The notes beneath the pieces were generated by a model. The model worked only from the letters and a program-made list of their open reading frames with translations, did no database searches and had not been told where the DNA came from. A DNA stretch of 64,000 bases, taken from Microbaculum marinisediminis. Lineage in GTDB: Bacteria > Pseudomonadota > Alphaproteobacteria > Rhizobiales > Tepidamorphaceae. This document shows, piece by piece, positions 34,226-43,753 of this stretch; position 1 is the stretch's first letter; the number at the start of each line of letters is the position of its first letter. The translations under genes and the position numbers were made by a program. The DNA lies in assembly GCF_025397915.1 (NCBI RefSeq), contig NZ_JALIDZ010000003.1, positions 444,501-508,500 of the forward strand, given 5' to 3'.

Positions 34226-34963
34226 CTAGTCGACCGTATGCACAGGCGGGTGGGTGTGATCCGCTCCGATCACGTAGCCCCGGTCGGAATGATTGTCCAG
34301 AATCGCCTGAATCGCGTCGCGTTGCTGCCTCGTCAGCGTCGGCAGCAGCGTTCGCCATTCGTCTCCCGCCTCGCGATCGCCGCCGCTCTGCGCGAGTTTC
34401 AGCCAGGCCCCGCCGGTGACGACGTCTTGCTCGACATGTCTTCCGGCAACAAGCGTCGAGCCGACGATATGTTCGGCTTCCAGGACGCCGCCTTCCGCCG
34501 CCTTGCTGTAGAGATCGAACGCCTTGACGTCGTCCTTCGCGACGCCCTTGCCTTTCGCGTGGAGCATCGCCAGTTCGTACGCGGCCCGCGCGTGTTTCAG
34601 CCGCGCCGCCTGTTCGAACGCCTTCGCGGCGGCGGCGGCGCTGGTCTCGTCGTCGGATTCCCAAAGCAGCATCTCGCCCAATTGATACTGCGCGTTGGCA
34701 TGGCCGCTCCGCGCGGCCTGCTCGAGCCAGGTCCGGGCACCTTCCGGATCGCGGCTTCCGCCCTGTCCCCTCATGAGCAAAAGGGCGAGCTGGTACTGCG
34801 CTTCCGCATGTCCGGCCTTCGCCGCTTTCTCCAGATACCCGCGCGCCGCGCTCAAATCGGCCCGGTCCATCGCGGCGAGCCCGTCTTCGAAAGGCCCGGC
34901 CTCAACGCTCACGGCGCTCAAGGCCAGTACCGCGACCGCCAAAGACAACTTCAGAACCGTCAT
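34226..34963 (-). CDS. Exported Sel1-repeat protein
   Basis: 245 residues from the ATG at 34963 (GATGGGGATTGC upstream); the frame is open further 5' but that part crosses the ATPase promoter. Signal peptide to about residue 23 (VSVEAG). Three to four Sel1/TPR-like repeats of about 36 residues (A-GHAEAQYQLALLLMRG, SGHANAQYQLGEMLL, LKHARAAYELAMLHAKGKG) follow. Divergent from the ATPase and lying between it and its merR-type regulator. Probably a periplasmic scaffold; the link to metal efflux is positional only. Confidence 0.8.
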   Translation of the reverse strand: MTVLKLSLAVAVLALSAVSVEAGPFEDGLAAMDRADLSAARGYLEKAAKAGHAEAQYQLALLLMRGQGGSRDPEGARTWLEQAARSGHANAQYQLGEMLLWESDDETSAAAAAKAFEQAARLKHARAAYELAMLHAKGKGVAKDDVKAFDLYSKAAEGGVLEAEHIVGSTLVAGRHVEQDVVTGGAWLKLAQSGGDREAGDEWRTLLPTLTRQQRDAIQAILDNHSDRGYVIGADHTHPPVHTVD

Positions 34964-35164
34964 GCAATCCCCATCGACGAAAAACTGCGCCTTCTCCAAG
35001 GACGCCGGGCGGCCATGCCCGCCGGTCAAGAAGACCGTGCTGCGCGACTGACCGCTGTTGTCAGATGTGGGGCATCGGCGCTTGTGCGCAAGACGACCGA
35101 TCGTCGCTGAACCGGTCGGCGGTTCTTCGTCGGGCGGGACGATCGGAAAAACGTCCGCACCCCC

Positions 35165-35195
35165 TTGAACCTCCAATGGCTAGAGGTCCTATCTT
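35165..35195 (+). promoter_or_regulatory. MerR-type promoter with 19-bp spacer and operator dyad
   Basis: TTGAAC (35165-35170) and TATCTT (35190-35195) are 19 bases apart, the over-long spacing diagnostic of MerR-activated promoters. The spacer is filled by a dyad, ACCTC (35169-35173) and GAGGT (35183-35187), of the ZntR/CadR style. The ATPase start codon lies 25 bases after the -10. Strong evidence that the ATPase is metal-induced. Confidence 0.85.
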
Positions 35196-35220
35196 GGGTC
35201 GAAACCTTTGAGGAGCAACC

Positions 35221-37644
35221 GTGGTACGGACCGTGCCACCGGGCCATCCGTATTCGACCAGGACAGCCGCAATGGAAGCGACGACCGATCACAGTGACAA
35301 GGCTAAGGCGCAGGGCGACAAGGCTAAAGCGCAGGGCGGCTGCTGCGGCGGGTGCGGGACGCCGTCTCCGGCGATTGTGTCCGAGGGCGATATCCGGCCA
35401 AGCCCGGGCCGATTGGCGTTCAAGGTGTCCGGGCTCGACTGCGCCGAGGAGGTGGCCATCCTCAAGCGGGAAATCGGTCCGCTCGTCGGCGGCGGCGACA
35501 AGCTCGCATTCGACGTGCTCAACGGGCGCATGACCGTGCTGGACGATGCGACAGCGGCGGATGCCGATGCGATACGCCGCGCCGTAGCGCGCACGGGAAT
35601 GACCGCGGAGGAATGGCGGCCGGGTCGGCAGGCGTCTTCCACCGACGAGCGGCATCGTCGCCAGCAGATGGTGTTTACGGGCCTGAGCGGCCTGGGCGTG
35701 TTTGCGGGTCTGGCAATTCACCTGTGGCATGCCGGCGGTTTCGCCCAGGCGCTTAGTCTGTTCGGCGGGCACGGCGGGCAGGGAATGCCGCTTGCCGAGG
35801 TCCTGGCCTTTGCCTTTGCCATCGGCTTCGGCGCGCGCTTCGTCGTGCCCAAGGCCTGGTTCGCGGCCAAGAGCCTCCGTCCCGACATCAACCTGCTGAT
35901 GGTGATCGCGGTCGCCGGTGCCATCGCGCTCGACGACTGGTTCGAGGCGGCGACGGTGGCCTTCCTGTTCGCCCTGTCGCTCGCCCTGGAAAGCTGGAGC
36001 GTGGGGCGCGCGCGCCGCGCGATCTCGGCGCTGCTCGACCTCGCGCCGCCGACGGCACGCATCCGTAAGGACGATGGCACCGAGACGGACGTCCCGGCCG
36101 GCGACGTGGCCGTCGGCTCGGTCTTCATCGTGAGGCCGGGCGAGCGCCTTCCGCTCGACGGCCGAATCCTGGCGGGATCGAGCAGCGTCAACCAGGCGCC
36201 GATCACGGGTGAGAGCGTCCCCGTCGAGAAGGACGTGGACGCCGACGTGTTCGCCGGCACGATCAATGGCGACGGCGTGCTCGAGGTCGTGAGCACCAAA
36301 GCGGCCGGGGACACGACGCTGGCGCGCATCATCCGGATGGTCGAGGATGCCCACAGCAAGCGCTCGCGGGCCGAGCAGTGGGTGGAGCGGTTCGCCCGCG
36401 TCTACACCCCGGCGGTCATCGTTCTTGCGATCCTGGTCGCCGTGGTGCCGCCACTCGCCTTCGGGGCCGCCTGGCCGGACTGGTTCTATCGCGCGCTGGT
36501 TCTCCTCGTCATCGCCTGTCCGTGCGCGCTCGTCATCTCCACGCCCGTCAGCATCGTTGCCGCACTGGCGGCGTCGGCCCGCAACGGCGTGCTGGTGAAG
36601 GGTGGGGTGTTCATCGAGCTGCCGGCGCGTCTGAAGGCGCTCGCCTTCGACAAGACGGGCACCATTACACAGGGCGATCCGGTCGTCGTCGCCGTGCTGC
36701 CGCTGAACGATCACACGGAAGATGAGCTGCTCGAACGGGCCGCCGCACTGGAGGCGCACAGCGGGCATCCGCTGGCGCGCGCGATCATGCGCCGGGCTGC
36801 GGAAAGGGGCATCGAGCCGGCACCCGCGACGCAGGTGCAGGTCGAAAAAGGCAAGGGGCTGACCGGCGTTTTCAACGGCGAGCCCTACTGGCTCGGCTCG
36901 TTTCGCTATCTCGCCGAACGCGGCCACGAGAGCGCGGACGTCCGGCGCGAAATCGAGGCGCTGGAGCGCGACGGCAAGACCGTGGTGGCGATCGGCAACG
37001 CCCGTCATGTCTGTGGGCTGGTGGCGATTGCCGATACCGTGCGGCCGGACGCGGCGGCCGCGCTGGACGCCCTGCGGGCGGGTGGGGTTGCGCATCTGGT
37101 GATGCTGACCGGCGACAACCGCATCACGGCGGAAGCCATCGCCCGCGAGGTCGGTATCGGCGAGGTGCGCGCCGAGCTGCTGCCCGAGGACAAGGTCGCC
37201 GCCGTCGAGGCGCTGGTCGAGCGGCATGGCGTCGTCGCGATGGTCGGTGACGGCGTCAACGACGCGCCGGCCATGGCGCGGGCGAGCTTCGGGGTCGCGA
37301 TGGGGGCGGCGGGGTCGGACGCGGCGATCGAGACCGCCGACATCGCGCTCATGACGGATGATCTGAGCAAGCTGCCGTGGCTCGTTCGCCACTCGAAGCA
37401 CACGCTTGCGGTGATCCGTCAGAACATCGGCTTCTCCCTCGCCATCAAGGTGGTCTTTGTCGTGCTTACCTTCAGCGGCTTCGCCACGCTGTGGGGCGCG
37501 ATCGCCGCCGATGTCGGGGCCTCGCTGCTGGTCGTCGCGAACGCGCTTCGGCTGCTGCGCCCGAGCGCCAGCCCCGTGCCGTCCTCGAGCGCGATCACGG
37601 GGACCGCCGCGCCAAAGGTCGATGGACTTGGCCTGGAACACTGA
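35221..37644 (+). CDS. Heavy-metal P1B-type ATPase (Zn/Cd/Pb exporter)
   Basis: 807 residues from GTG 35221, which has AGGAG five bases upstream and fits the MerR promoter. The N-terminus has a twice-repeated DKAKAQG and a CCGGC cluster. A degenerate HMA domain with GLDCAEE instead of CxxC (typical of the Zn/Cd branch) follows, then eight membrane helices, the CPC metal motif C433-P-C435, phosphorylation site D477 (DKTGT), the SGHPLARAI nucleotide motif and GDGVNDAPAMARA. This is a ZntA/CadA-type exporter of the inner membrane. ATG 35272 is an alternative start without a good ribosome binding site. Confidence 0.93.
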   Translation: MVRTVPPGHPYSTRTAAMEATTDHSDKAKAQGDKAKAQGGCCGGCGTPSPAIVSEGDIRPSPGRLAFKVSGLDCAEEVAILKREIGPLVGGGDKLAFDVLNGRMTVLDDATAADADAIRRAVARTGMTAEEWRPGRQASSTDERHRRQQMVFTGLSGLGVFAGLAIHLWHAGGFAQALSLFGGHGGQGMPLAEVLAFAFAIGFGARFVVPKAWFAAKSLRPDINLLMVIAVAGAIALDDWFEAATVAFLFALSLALESWSVGRARRAISALLDLAPPTARIRKDDGTETDVPAGDVAVGSVFIVRPGERLPLDGRILAGSSSVNQAPITGESVPVEKDVDADVFAGTINGDGVLEVVSTKAAGDTTLARIIRMVEDAHSKRSRAEQWVERFARVYTPAVIVLAILVAVVPPLAFGAAWPDWFYRALVLLVIACPCALVISTPVSIVAALAASARNGVLVKGGVFIELPARLKALAFDKTGTITQGDPVVVAVLPLNDHTEDELLERAAALEAHSGHPLARAIMRRAAERGIEPAPATQVQVEKGKGLTGVFNGEPYWLGSFRYLAERGHESADVRREIEALERDGKTVVAIGNARHVCGLVAIADTVRPDAAAALDALRAGGVAHLVMLTGDNRITAEAIAREVGIGEVRAELLPEDKVAAVEALVERHGVVAMVGDGVNDAPAMARASFGVAMGAAGSDAAIETADIALMTDDLSKLPWLVRHSKHTLAVIRQNIGFSLAIKVVFVVLTFSGFATLWGAIAADVGASLLVVANALRLLRPSASPVPSSSAITGTAAPKVDGLGLEH
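35296..35337 (+). repeat. Two tandem 21-bp repeats in the ATPase N-terminus
   Basis: GACAAGGCTAAGGCGCAGGG plus C is followed directly by a second copy with one base change (AAG to AAA). Each codes DKAKAQG just before the CCGGC cysteine cluster. Suggests recent slippage duplication of a linker. Confidence 0.9.
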
Positions 37645-37671
37645 GGCTGGCGGATGCGCGCGGAAGCGGCC

Positions 37672-37705
37672 CGCCCGGATACCTCACGCGCCCGGATACC
37701 TCACG
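37672..37705. repeat. Tandem 17-bp duplication at the DUF411 stop codon
   Basis: CGCCCGGATACCTCACG occurs twice head to tail (37672-37688 and 37689-37705). The right copy covers the stop and last codons of the reverse-strand DUF411 gene, so a slippage event touched its 3' end without changing its frame. Confidence 0.9.
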
Positions 37706-38174
37706 CTGCCGGGTAGGAGCTAAACGCTTCGGTCGTCCCGTCCTTGCGGATCAGAAAGACGATATAGGCTTCGCGCTCCGTTTCCGGTCCCATCCCCGGC
37801 GAGCCATAGGGCATGCCCGGCACCGCCAGCCCGACCGCGTCCGGCCGTTCCCTGAGCAATCGTTCGATGTCGGCGGCGGGCACATGGCCCTCGATGGCGT
37901 AGCCGTCCGCCTCAGCCGTATGGCAGGACGCCATGTCGCTCGAGATGCCCAGGTCCATCTTGCGCTTCACGAGCGCCCCGTTGGGCATGTCCTCGGACGT
38001 GACCTCGAACCCGTTCTCGCGCAGATAATCGATCCAGGCGACGCAGCAGCCGCAGCCGCTCGTCTTGACGACATGGATGGTCGGGGCCGCCGAGGCGGGC
38101 CAGGAGGACAGGCTCGTGACGGCGAGCGCGCCGAATGCCGACAGCATTGTCCTGCGGTTGATGTGATGTCCCAT
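37701..38174 (-). CDS. DUF411 metal-binding protein, copy 2
   Basis: 157 residues from the ATG at 38174 (GAGGACGGAG upstream); the frame continues 16 codons further 5'. N-terminal signal (INRRTMLSAFGALAVTSLSS, Tat-like) ending near ASAA. DUF411 domain with CGCC, SCHT, GHVP and VGLAVPGMPYGSPGMG. It converges with the ATPase gene. Paralog of the protein at 32014; both should sit in the periplasm and bind copper or a related metal. Confidence 0.85.
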   Translation of the reverse strand: MGHHINRRTMLSAFGALAVTSLSSWPASAAPTIHVVKTSGCGCCVAWIDYLRENGFEVTSEDMPNGALVKRKMDLGISSDMASCHTAEADGYAIEGHVPAADIERLLRERPDAVGLAVPGMPYGSPGMGPETEREAYIVFLIRKDGTTEAFSSYPAA

Positions 38175-38362
38175 GTACTCCGTCCTCGCGGCTTTCCAGC
38201 GCGGCCCTGCGAATTGATCCATCGGTTTTCCCGTACACTAGTGACGTTGGGGGCGGTCCGATACCGCCGCAAGCCGTCGTCGCGGTGGCGATGGTTCAAA
38301 TCATCGTGTGCGCGCGCTATCGCGGTCCAGGGCGAGGCGGATAGCGATGCCGCGACTGCGCC

Positions 38363-39658
38363 TCACCAGTTTCTGAGAGACTGGCGCAGGATCGTCTCCA
38401 GATCGCTGCGATCCGGCGCCTTCGGCGCGAGCACCAGCAGGCGCTGCTGCTTCAGGGCGCCGTCGATGATGTCGGGAATGTCGTCCTCGCCATAGCCGAG
38501 TTCGGCGATGCCGCTTGGCGCGCCGACCTGCCGCATCAGCGCGATCAGGGCATCCGGCAGGCTTTCGGGCCCCGGCTCGGCGACGGGCGCGCCGGTCAGG
38601 AGCTCGGCCGCCCTGATGTGCTTCTCGGGAGCGGAGTCATAAGTGAAGCGGAACGCGGCCGGCGCGGTGACGATCACCGAGAAGCCGTGCGGCACGAACG
38701 CGTGGTTGGTGCGGTATCCGGGCGGCGTGTACTGATGCTTGAGGCCGGCGATCGGGTAGGCGCAGGAGTGCGGGATGTGGACGCCGGCGGTGCCGAAGCC
38801 GATGCCGGCCATGGTCGCGCCCAGCATCATCGTGCCGCGCGCTTCCAGATCGTCGCCGTCATTGACGGCGCGGGCCAGGAACCGGCCCCCGAACTCCAGC
38901 GCCTTCATCGACCAGATATCGGCGATCGGGTTCGAGCCCTGATAGGGCGGCCGTTCGCCGGGATTGGCCGGCTTGTCGCGGCTGTCGAACGGCTTCGAGA
39001 TATAGCTTTCCGCGGCGTGGCAGACGACATCGAGGCCGGCGGACGCGGTCACCGCGCCGGGCGTCGTGCGGGCGAGCACGGGATCGACGACGGCGAGAGT
39101 GGGGCGCATGAAGCGGTGCGAGATGCCGGTCTTCACCTTGAGATCCGGGATATCGAGGATGGCGACCGTCGTCGCCTCGGAGCCCGATCCGGACGTGGTG
39201 GGAATCGCGATCAGCGGCAGCAGCGGCGACGCCGGCTTGCGCCCGGCCCCGATCGGCGGGTTGACGTAGTCCATGATCTCGCCGCCATGGACCTTGATCA
39301 GATTGGCGACCTTGGCGGTATCGATGGTCGAGCCGCCGCCGAGACCGATGAAGCCATCGACATCCGCGCCCTTCGCGAACGCGGCGGCACGCCCGAAGCT
39401 GTCGATGGTCGGCTCCACGGCGATGTCCTCGTAGAGGACCGCGGCGGCGCCGGCGGCTTCGATCTGCCCGATCACGCGTCCGGTGACGCCGAATTCGCGC
39501 AGCACCGGATCGGCGACCAGCATGATGCGCTTCAGGCCAAGGCGGCCGATTTCCCAGCCGAGCTCGTCGACGGCGCCTTCGCCGAACTTGAGCTGGGTCG
39601 CTTCCAGCGTGAAGACGCTTTCGTGAGGATGTCCGGCGTGCGGATGTCCGGCCGTCAT
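38363..39658 (-). CDS. Iron-containing alcohol dehydrogenase (ADHFE1/HOT-like)
   Basis: 431 residues of the Fe-ADH family: GLGGGSTIDTAKVANLI for NAD(P), IPTTSGSGSEAT, and the metal-ligand region AGLDVVCHAAESY with later histidines (GVHIPHSCAYPI, TNHAFVPHG). The length with an insertion near 220-250 resembles hydroxyacid-oxoacid transhydrogenase. A His-rich N-terminus (GHPHAGHPHE) is unusual. It lies last on the Liv operon strand but is separated from the binding-protein gene by a strong hairpin. It may oxidise a hydroxy acid derived from the imported ligand. Confidence 0.85.
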   Translation of the reverse strand: MTAGHPHAGHPHESVFTLEATQLKFGEGAVDELGWEIGRLGLKRIMLVADPVLREFGVTGRVIGQIEAAGAAAVLYEDIAVEPTIDSFGRAAAFAKGADVDGFIGLGGGSTIDTAKVANLIKVHGGEIMDYVNPPIGAGRKPASPLLPLIAIPTTSGSGSEATTVAILDIPDLKVKTGISHRFMRPTLAVVDPVLARTTPGAVTASAGLDVVCHAAESYISKPFDSRDKPANPGERPPYQGSNPIADIWSMKALEFGGRFLARAVNDGDDLEARGTMMLGATMAGIGFGTAGVHIPHSCAYPIAGLKHQYTPPGYRTNHAFVPHGFSVIVTAPAAFRFTYDSAPEKHIRAAELLTGAPVAEPGPESLPDALIALMRQVGAPSGIAELGYGEDDIPDIIDGALKQQRLLVLAPKAPDRSDLETILRQSLRNW

Positions 39659-39814
39659 GGTGTTCCTTTCGCGTCCGCTGTTCTTGAGGGCAGCATCATA
39701 GCCGGCGGCGGAGAATTGGCGATGTCCGCGTCGGGGTGCCCGAGGAAGCGCGGGACATCCTTCCCGCTGTTCGTTACCGCGGCGTGGTGCCGGTGCGGTC
39801 CTTTCGGAAGAAAT

Positions 39815-39838
39815 GCGCCGGACCGTGCGGCCCGGCGC
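39815..39838 (-). terminator. Strong hairpin after the Liv binding-protein gene
   Basis: GCGCCGG/CCGGCGC (7 bp) is followed inward by one mismatch and CCG/CGG (3 bp) around a two-base loop. Read on the reverse strand it is followed by ATTTCTT, so it can act as a terminator or strong attenuator between the binding protein and the Fe-ADH gene. Confidence 0.55.
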
Positions 39839-39866
39839 CGAAAACGCGTGCGTCGTTCTGCCCGGA

Positions 39867-41084
39867 TTAACTCCGAACCTCGCCGGAGATCACGGGACCG
39901 AACATCTCCCAGCGCTCGCCGTTGAACTTCATCATCTGCATCTGCTCGATCGGGAAGAAGTCCGTCTCGGAGGTGTTGACGATGATGCCGGGCAGGGCCA
40001 TCGGCGGCTCCAGCCCACGCAGGCTGGCCGCCTGCTTCATGACGTTGGCGCGGGTCAGGTCGCCGCCGGCTTGTTCCAGCACCTGCTTGAGCGTCTGTCC
40101 GACGGTGTAGCCGTAGACGGTGAAGCTCGAGGTCTTGTCGCCGTCGGGGTAGTACTCGTCCATGAACGCCACCCAGTCGGCATAGGCCGGATCGTCCTTC
40201 CATTGCGGATCGGTCGGGTCCTTCAGGTAGCCCGTCGACAGGACCCCGGTGGCGTTGTCCAGGCCGGCCGGTTTCAGCACGCCGCCGACCGACTGCGAGA
40301 CATTGTTGACGATGTGGACCGGATGCCAATCGAGTTCGGCGACCTTGCGGATCGACTGCGCGGCGAATTTCGGCGTGGCGATGGTCACCAGAACGTCGGC
40401 GCCGGAGTCCTTCAGCTTGATCATCTGCGAGTCGATGGTCGGGTCGGATGTCTCGTAGGGCACTTCGGCGACGATCATCGACGCCTTGTCGCCGAGCCCG
40501 TCCGTCAGCCCCTTCAAGAGATCCTTGCCATAGTCGTCGTTCTGGAACAGCACGGCGATCTTGGCGTCGGGATGATTGTCCTTGATGTAGGTCGCGTAGA
40601 TGCGGCCTTCGCTCTGGTAGTTGGGCTGCCAGCCCATGGTCCAGGGGAAGTTCTCCGGATCGCCCCACTTGGTGGCGCCGGTGGCGACGAAGAGCTGGGG
40701 CACCTTCTTGACGTTCATGTATTTGTGGATCGCCGAGTTCGACGGCGTGCCGAGGCTCTGGAAGATGAGCAGCACCTCGTCGCTCTCCACCAGCTTTCTG
40801 GCCTGCTCCACTGCCTTGGGCGGGCTGTAGCCGTCGTCATAGGAGATGAACTCGATCTGGCGGCCGTTGATGCCGCCTTCCTTGTTCACCTTGTCGAAAT
40901 AGGCGGCGAGGGTCTTGCCGATCGTACCGTAGGCGGACGCCGGGCCGCTGTAGGGATTGATGTTGCCGATCTTGATGGTCGTGTCGGTCGCGCCGGGATC
41001 GTATTGCTGCGCGCCGGCAGGACCGGCGGCGAGCGCGAGGGCGACCGCGAGGCCCGTCCAGGTGACGTAGCTGCGAATTCTCAT
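39867..41084 (-). CDS. Liv-type ABC transporter binding protein
   Basis: 405 residues with signal peptide (cut near GPAGAQQ, about residue 26) and the type I binding fold (IKIGNINPYSGPASAYGTIG, FISYDDGYSPPKAVEQARKL). Proteins of this subgroup are often annotated for branched amino acids or aromatic acids. Last gene of the reverse-strand Liv set, after livM by 27 bases. The neighbouring IclR regulator and beta-oxidation genes suggest an organic acid ligand. Confidence 0.9.
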   Translation of the reverse strand: MRIRSYVTWTGLAVALALAAGPAGAQQYDPGATDTTIKIGNINPYSGPASAYGTIGKTLAAYFDKVNKEGGINGRQIEFISYDDGYSPPKAVEQARKLVESDEVLLIFQSLGTPSNSAIHKYMNVKKVPQLFVATGATKWGDPENFPWTMGWQPNYQSEGRIYATYIKDNHPDAKIAVLFQNDDYGKDLLKGLTDGLGDKASMIVAEVPYETSDPTIDSQMIKLKDSGADVLVTIATPKFAAQSIRKVAELDWHPVHIVNNVSQSVGGVLKPAGLDNATGVLSTGYLKDPTDPQWKDDPAYADWVAFMDEYYPDGDKTSSFTVYGYTVGQTLKQVLEQAGGDLTRANVMKQAASLRGLEPPMALPGIIVNTSETDFFPIEQMQMMKFNGERWEMFGPVISGEVRS

Positions 41085-41111
41085 GGCTTTCCTCCCAGGT
41101 TGCCGGCGCCT

Positions 41112-42149
41112 TCAACGGCGCCGTGTTGCGAGTTTCAGAACGGCGGTACGAATGAGGCCGACCGCACCGGTCGGCATCAGGTAGATCACCAGGAGCAGGA
41201 TCACGCCGTAGACCGCGCCGGCGAGGCCCTTGGAGACCTCCTCTGCGATATTCGGCACGAAAACCAGGAACAGACCGCCGAACAGCGCGCCGGTGATGGT
41301 TCCCACGCCGCCGATAACTAGACCGACGAACAGGCCGATGGCCAGCGTGAAGGTGAAGCTGTCGGGGGCGACGAACTGCACCACCACCGCCGACAACGAT
41401 CCGGCGATGCCGGCATAGGCCGCGCTGACGCCGAAGGTCGTTGTCTTGTAGAGGGCGATGTTGATGCCCATGGCGCGGGCCGCGATCGGGTTGTCGCGGA
41501 TAGCCTTCATGCCCCGGCCGGACCGGCTGTTGACCAGGTTGACGGCGCAGGCCGCCAGCCCGAGGCCGACCGCCAGCGTGACGAAGTACATCCACTGGTC
41601 CGAATTGAGCGGCAGGCCGAAGGGCGCCTCCGGCTTGAAGACGAGCAGGCCCTGGACGCCGCCGGTCCACGGTTCGAGCGGCGTGAGCTTGAGCAGCTGC
41701 GGCGTGGCGACGGCAAGCGCGAAGGTGGCGAGTGCGAGGTATATGCTCTCCAGCCGCAATGCCGGCAGTCCGAACAGGAAGCCGAACACGAAACAGACGA
41801 TCGCGGCGATCGGCAGCGTCCAGTAGAAGCCCATGCCGGCGAATTCCATCAGGATCGCCGTCGTATAGGCGCCGATCGCCACGAAGGTGGAATGGCCGAG
41901 CGAGAACTGGCCGTTGAAGCCGGTCAGGAGACTGAGGCCCAGGATGGCGATCGCGTAGATCATCACCGTGGTGAACTGGAAGATCGTGAAGTTCTTCACG
42001 ACGAAGGGCAGGACCACGGCGACGATCAGGCCGACGGCGAGGGCGGCGCGCTGCCACGCCAGGGGGATGCCGTTGCGGGCCACGGGCGCGGCGGCGCCCT
42101 GCGCCTTCGCCCGACCGTCGGACGCCATGGTGCGTTCCATCGCCATCAT
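41112..42149 (-). CDS. livM: ABC transporter permease, LivM type (second system)
   Basis: 345 residues from the ATG at 42149, which overlaps the livH stop (ATGA). The frame is open far upstream, but that part shadows livH. The polar N-terminal tail of about 30 residues is longer than in the first system. Family segments are GLSLLTGFNGQFSLGHSTFV and GGVGTITGALFGGLFL. Confidence 0.9.
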   Translation of the reverse strand: MMAMERTMASDGRAKAQGAAAPVARNGIPLAWQRAALAVGLIVAVVLPFVVKNFTIFQFTTVMIYAIAILGLSLLTGFNGQFSLGHSTFVAIGAYTTAILMEFAGMGFYWTLPIAAIVCFVFGFLFGLPALRLESIYLALATFALAVATPQLLKLTPLEPWTGGVQGLLVFKPEAPFGLPLNSDQWMYFVTLAVGLGLAACAVNLVNSRSGRGMKAIRDNPIAARAMGINIALYKTTTFGVSAAYAGIAGSLSAVVVQFVAPDSFTFTLAIGLFVGLVIGGVGTITGALFGGLFLVFVPNIAEEVSKGLAGAVYGVILLLVIYLMPTGAVGLIRTAVLKLATRRR

Positions 42150-43024
42150 ACCCTCGTCACGACACGGGCGCCGAACAGCCCTGTCGGCTTGAACATCAGT
42201 ACGGTGACGATCAGCGCCAGCGCGATCGTCAGTTTCAGTTCCGGCCCGACGACGGGAATGAAGGTGCCGGCCAGGTTCTCGATGATGCCGACGGCGAAGC
42301 CGCCGATCACCGCCCCGCCGGGGCTCGTCAGGCCGCCGACGACGGCGCCGGCGAAGCCGTAGATCAGGATCGACAGCATCATGTTGGGCTCGAGGAAGAC
42401 GACGGGCGCGATCATCATGCCGGCCACCGCGCCGATCGCCGCCGCCATGCCCCAGCCGAGCGCGATCATCCAGCCGACGCGGACACCGACAAGGCGGGCG
42501 GACTCGGGGTTGGTGGCGGCTGCCCGCATGGCAAGTCCGACGCGGGTGTTGCGGAAGAACAGGAACAGGAGCACCAGCAGCACCAGCGTGACGGCGATCA
42601 TGCCGGCGTCGTGCGCACCGATCAGCCCGCCGCCGAACAGCGACTGCTGGCCGAACGGTGTGGGGAAGGACTTGATGGTGAAGTCCCAGATGAAACCGGC
42701 CAGCGAATTGAAGATCGCGAACAGTGCGATGAAGGCGACGATGTGGGCGAGTACCGGCGCGCGCTGCAAAGGCTTGAACACTGTGCGCTCGATGACGACG
42801 CCGGCGACGAAAGACAGGCCGATCGTCAAGAAGAAGGCACCCCAGTAGGGCACGCCCCATTCGATGAGCTGCCAGGCGACGAAGGTCGAGAACATCGCCA
42901 TCTCGCCCTGGGCGAAGTTGAGATGGTGGATCGCCTGGTAGATCATGACGATGGCCAGGGCCATGCAGGCGTAGATGCCCCCCGTGGCGAGACCGGCCAG
43001 AACCTGATGCAGGAACAGCTCCAT
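42146..43024 (-). CDS. livH: ABC transporter permease, LivH type (second system)
   Basis: 292 residues. Typical LivH start (ELFLHQVLAGLATGGIYACM), HHLNFAQGEMAMFSTFVAWQ and a late GGLTSPGGAVIGGFAVGIIE. Four-base overlap with livM downstream and 12 bases after livF. Forms the inner-membrane channel. Confidence 0.92.
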   Translation of the reverse strand: MELFLHQVLAGLATGGIYACMALAIVMIYQAIHHLNFAQGEMAMFSTFVAWQLIEWGVPYWGAFFLTIGLSFVAGVVIERTVFKPLQRAPVLAHIVAFIALFAIFNSLAGFIWDFTIKSFPTPFGQQSLFGGGLIGAHDAGMIAVTLVLLVLLFLFFRNTRVGLAMRAAATNPESARLVGVRVGWMIALGWGMAAAIGAVAGMMIAPVVFLEPNMMLSILIYGFAGAVVGGLTSPGGAVIGGFAVGIIENLAGTFIPVVGPELKLTIALALIVTVLMFKPTGLFGARVVTRV

Positions 43025-43036
43025 ACTCGTTTCCCG

Positions 43037-43749
<713 letters not shown>

Positions 43750-43753
<4 letters not shown>

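Noticed and set aside
35026-37641. 871-codon open frame on the reverse strand opposite the P1B ATPase
   Set aside because: It mirrors the ATPase codon for codon, has no ribosome binding site or family motif, and its composition (Arg/His/Asp-rich) is that of antisense reading in GC-rich DNA.
41112-42860. Long 5' extension of the second LivM gene
   Set aside because: The upstream part only shadows livH; the ATG at 42149 in the ATGA overlap starts a normal LivM.
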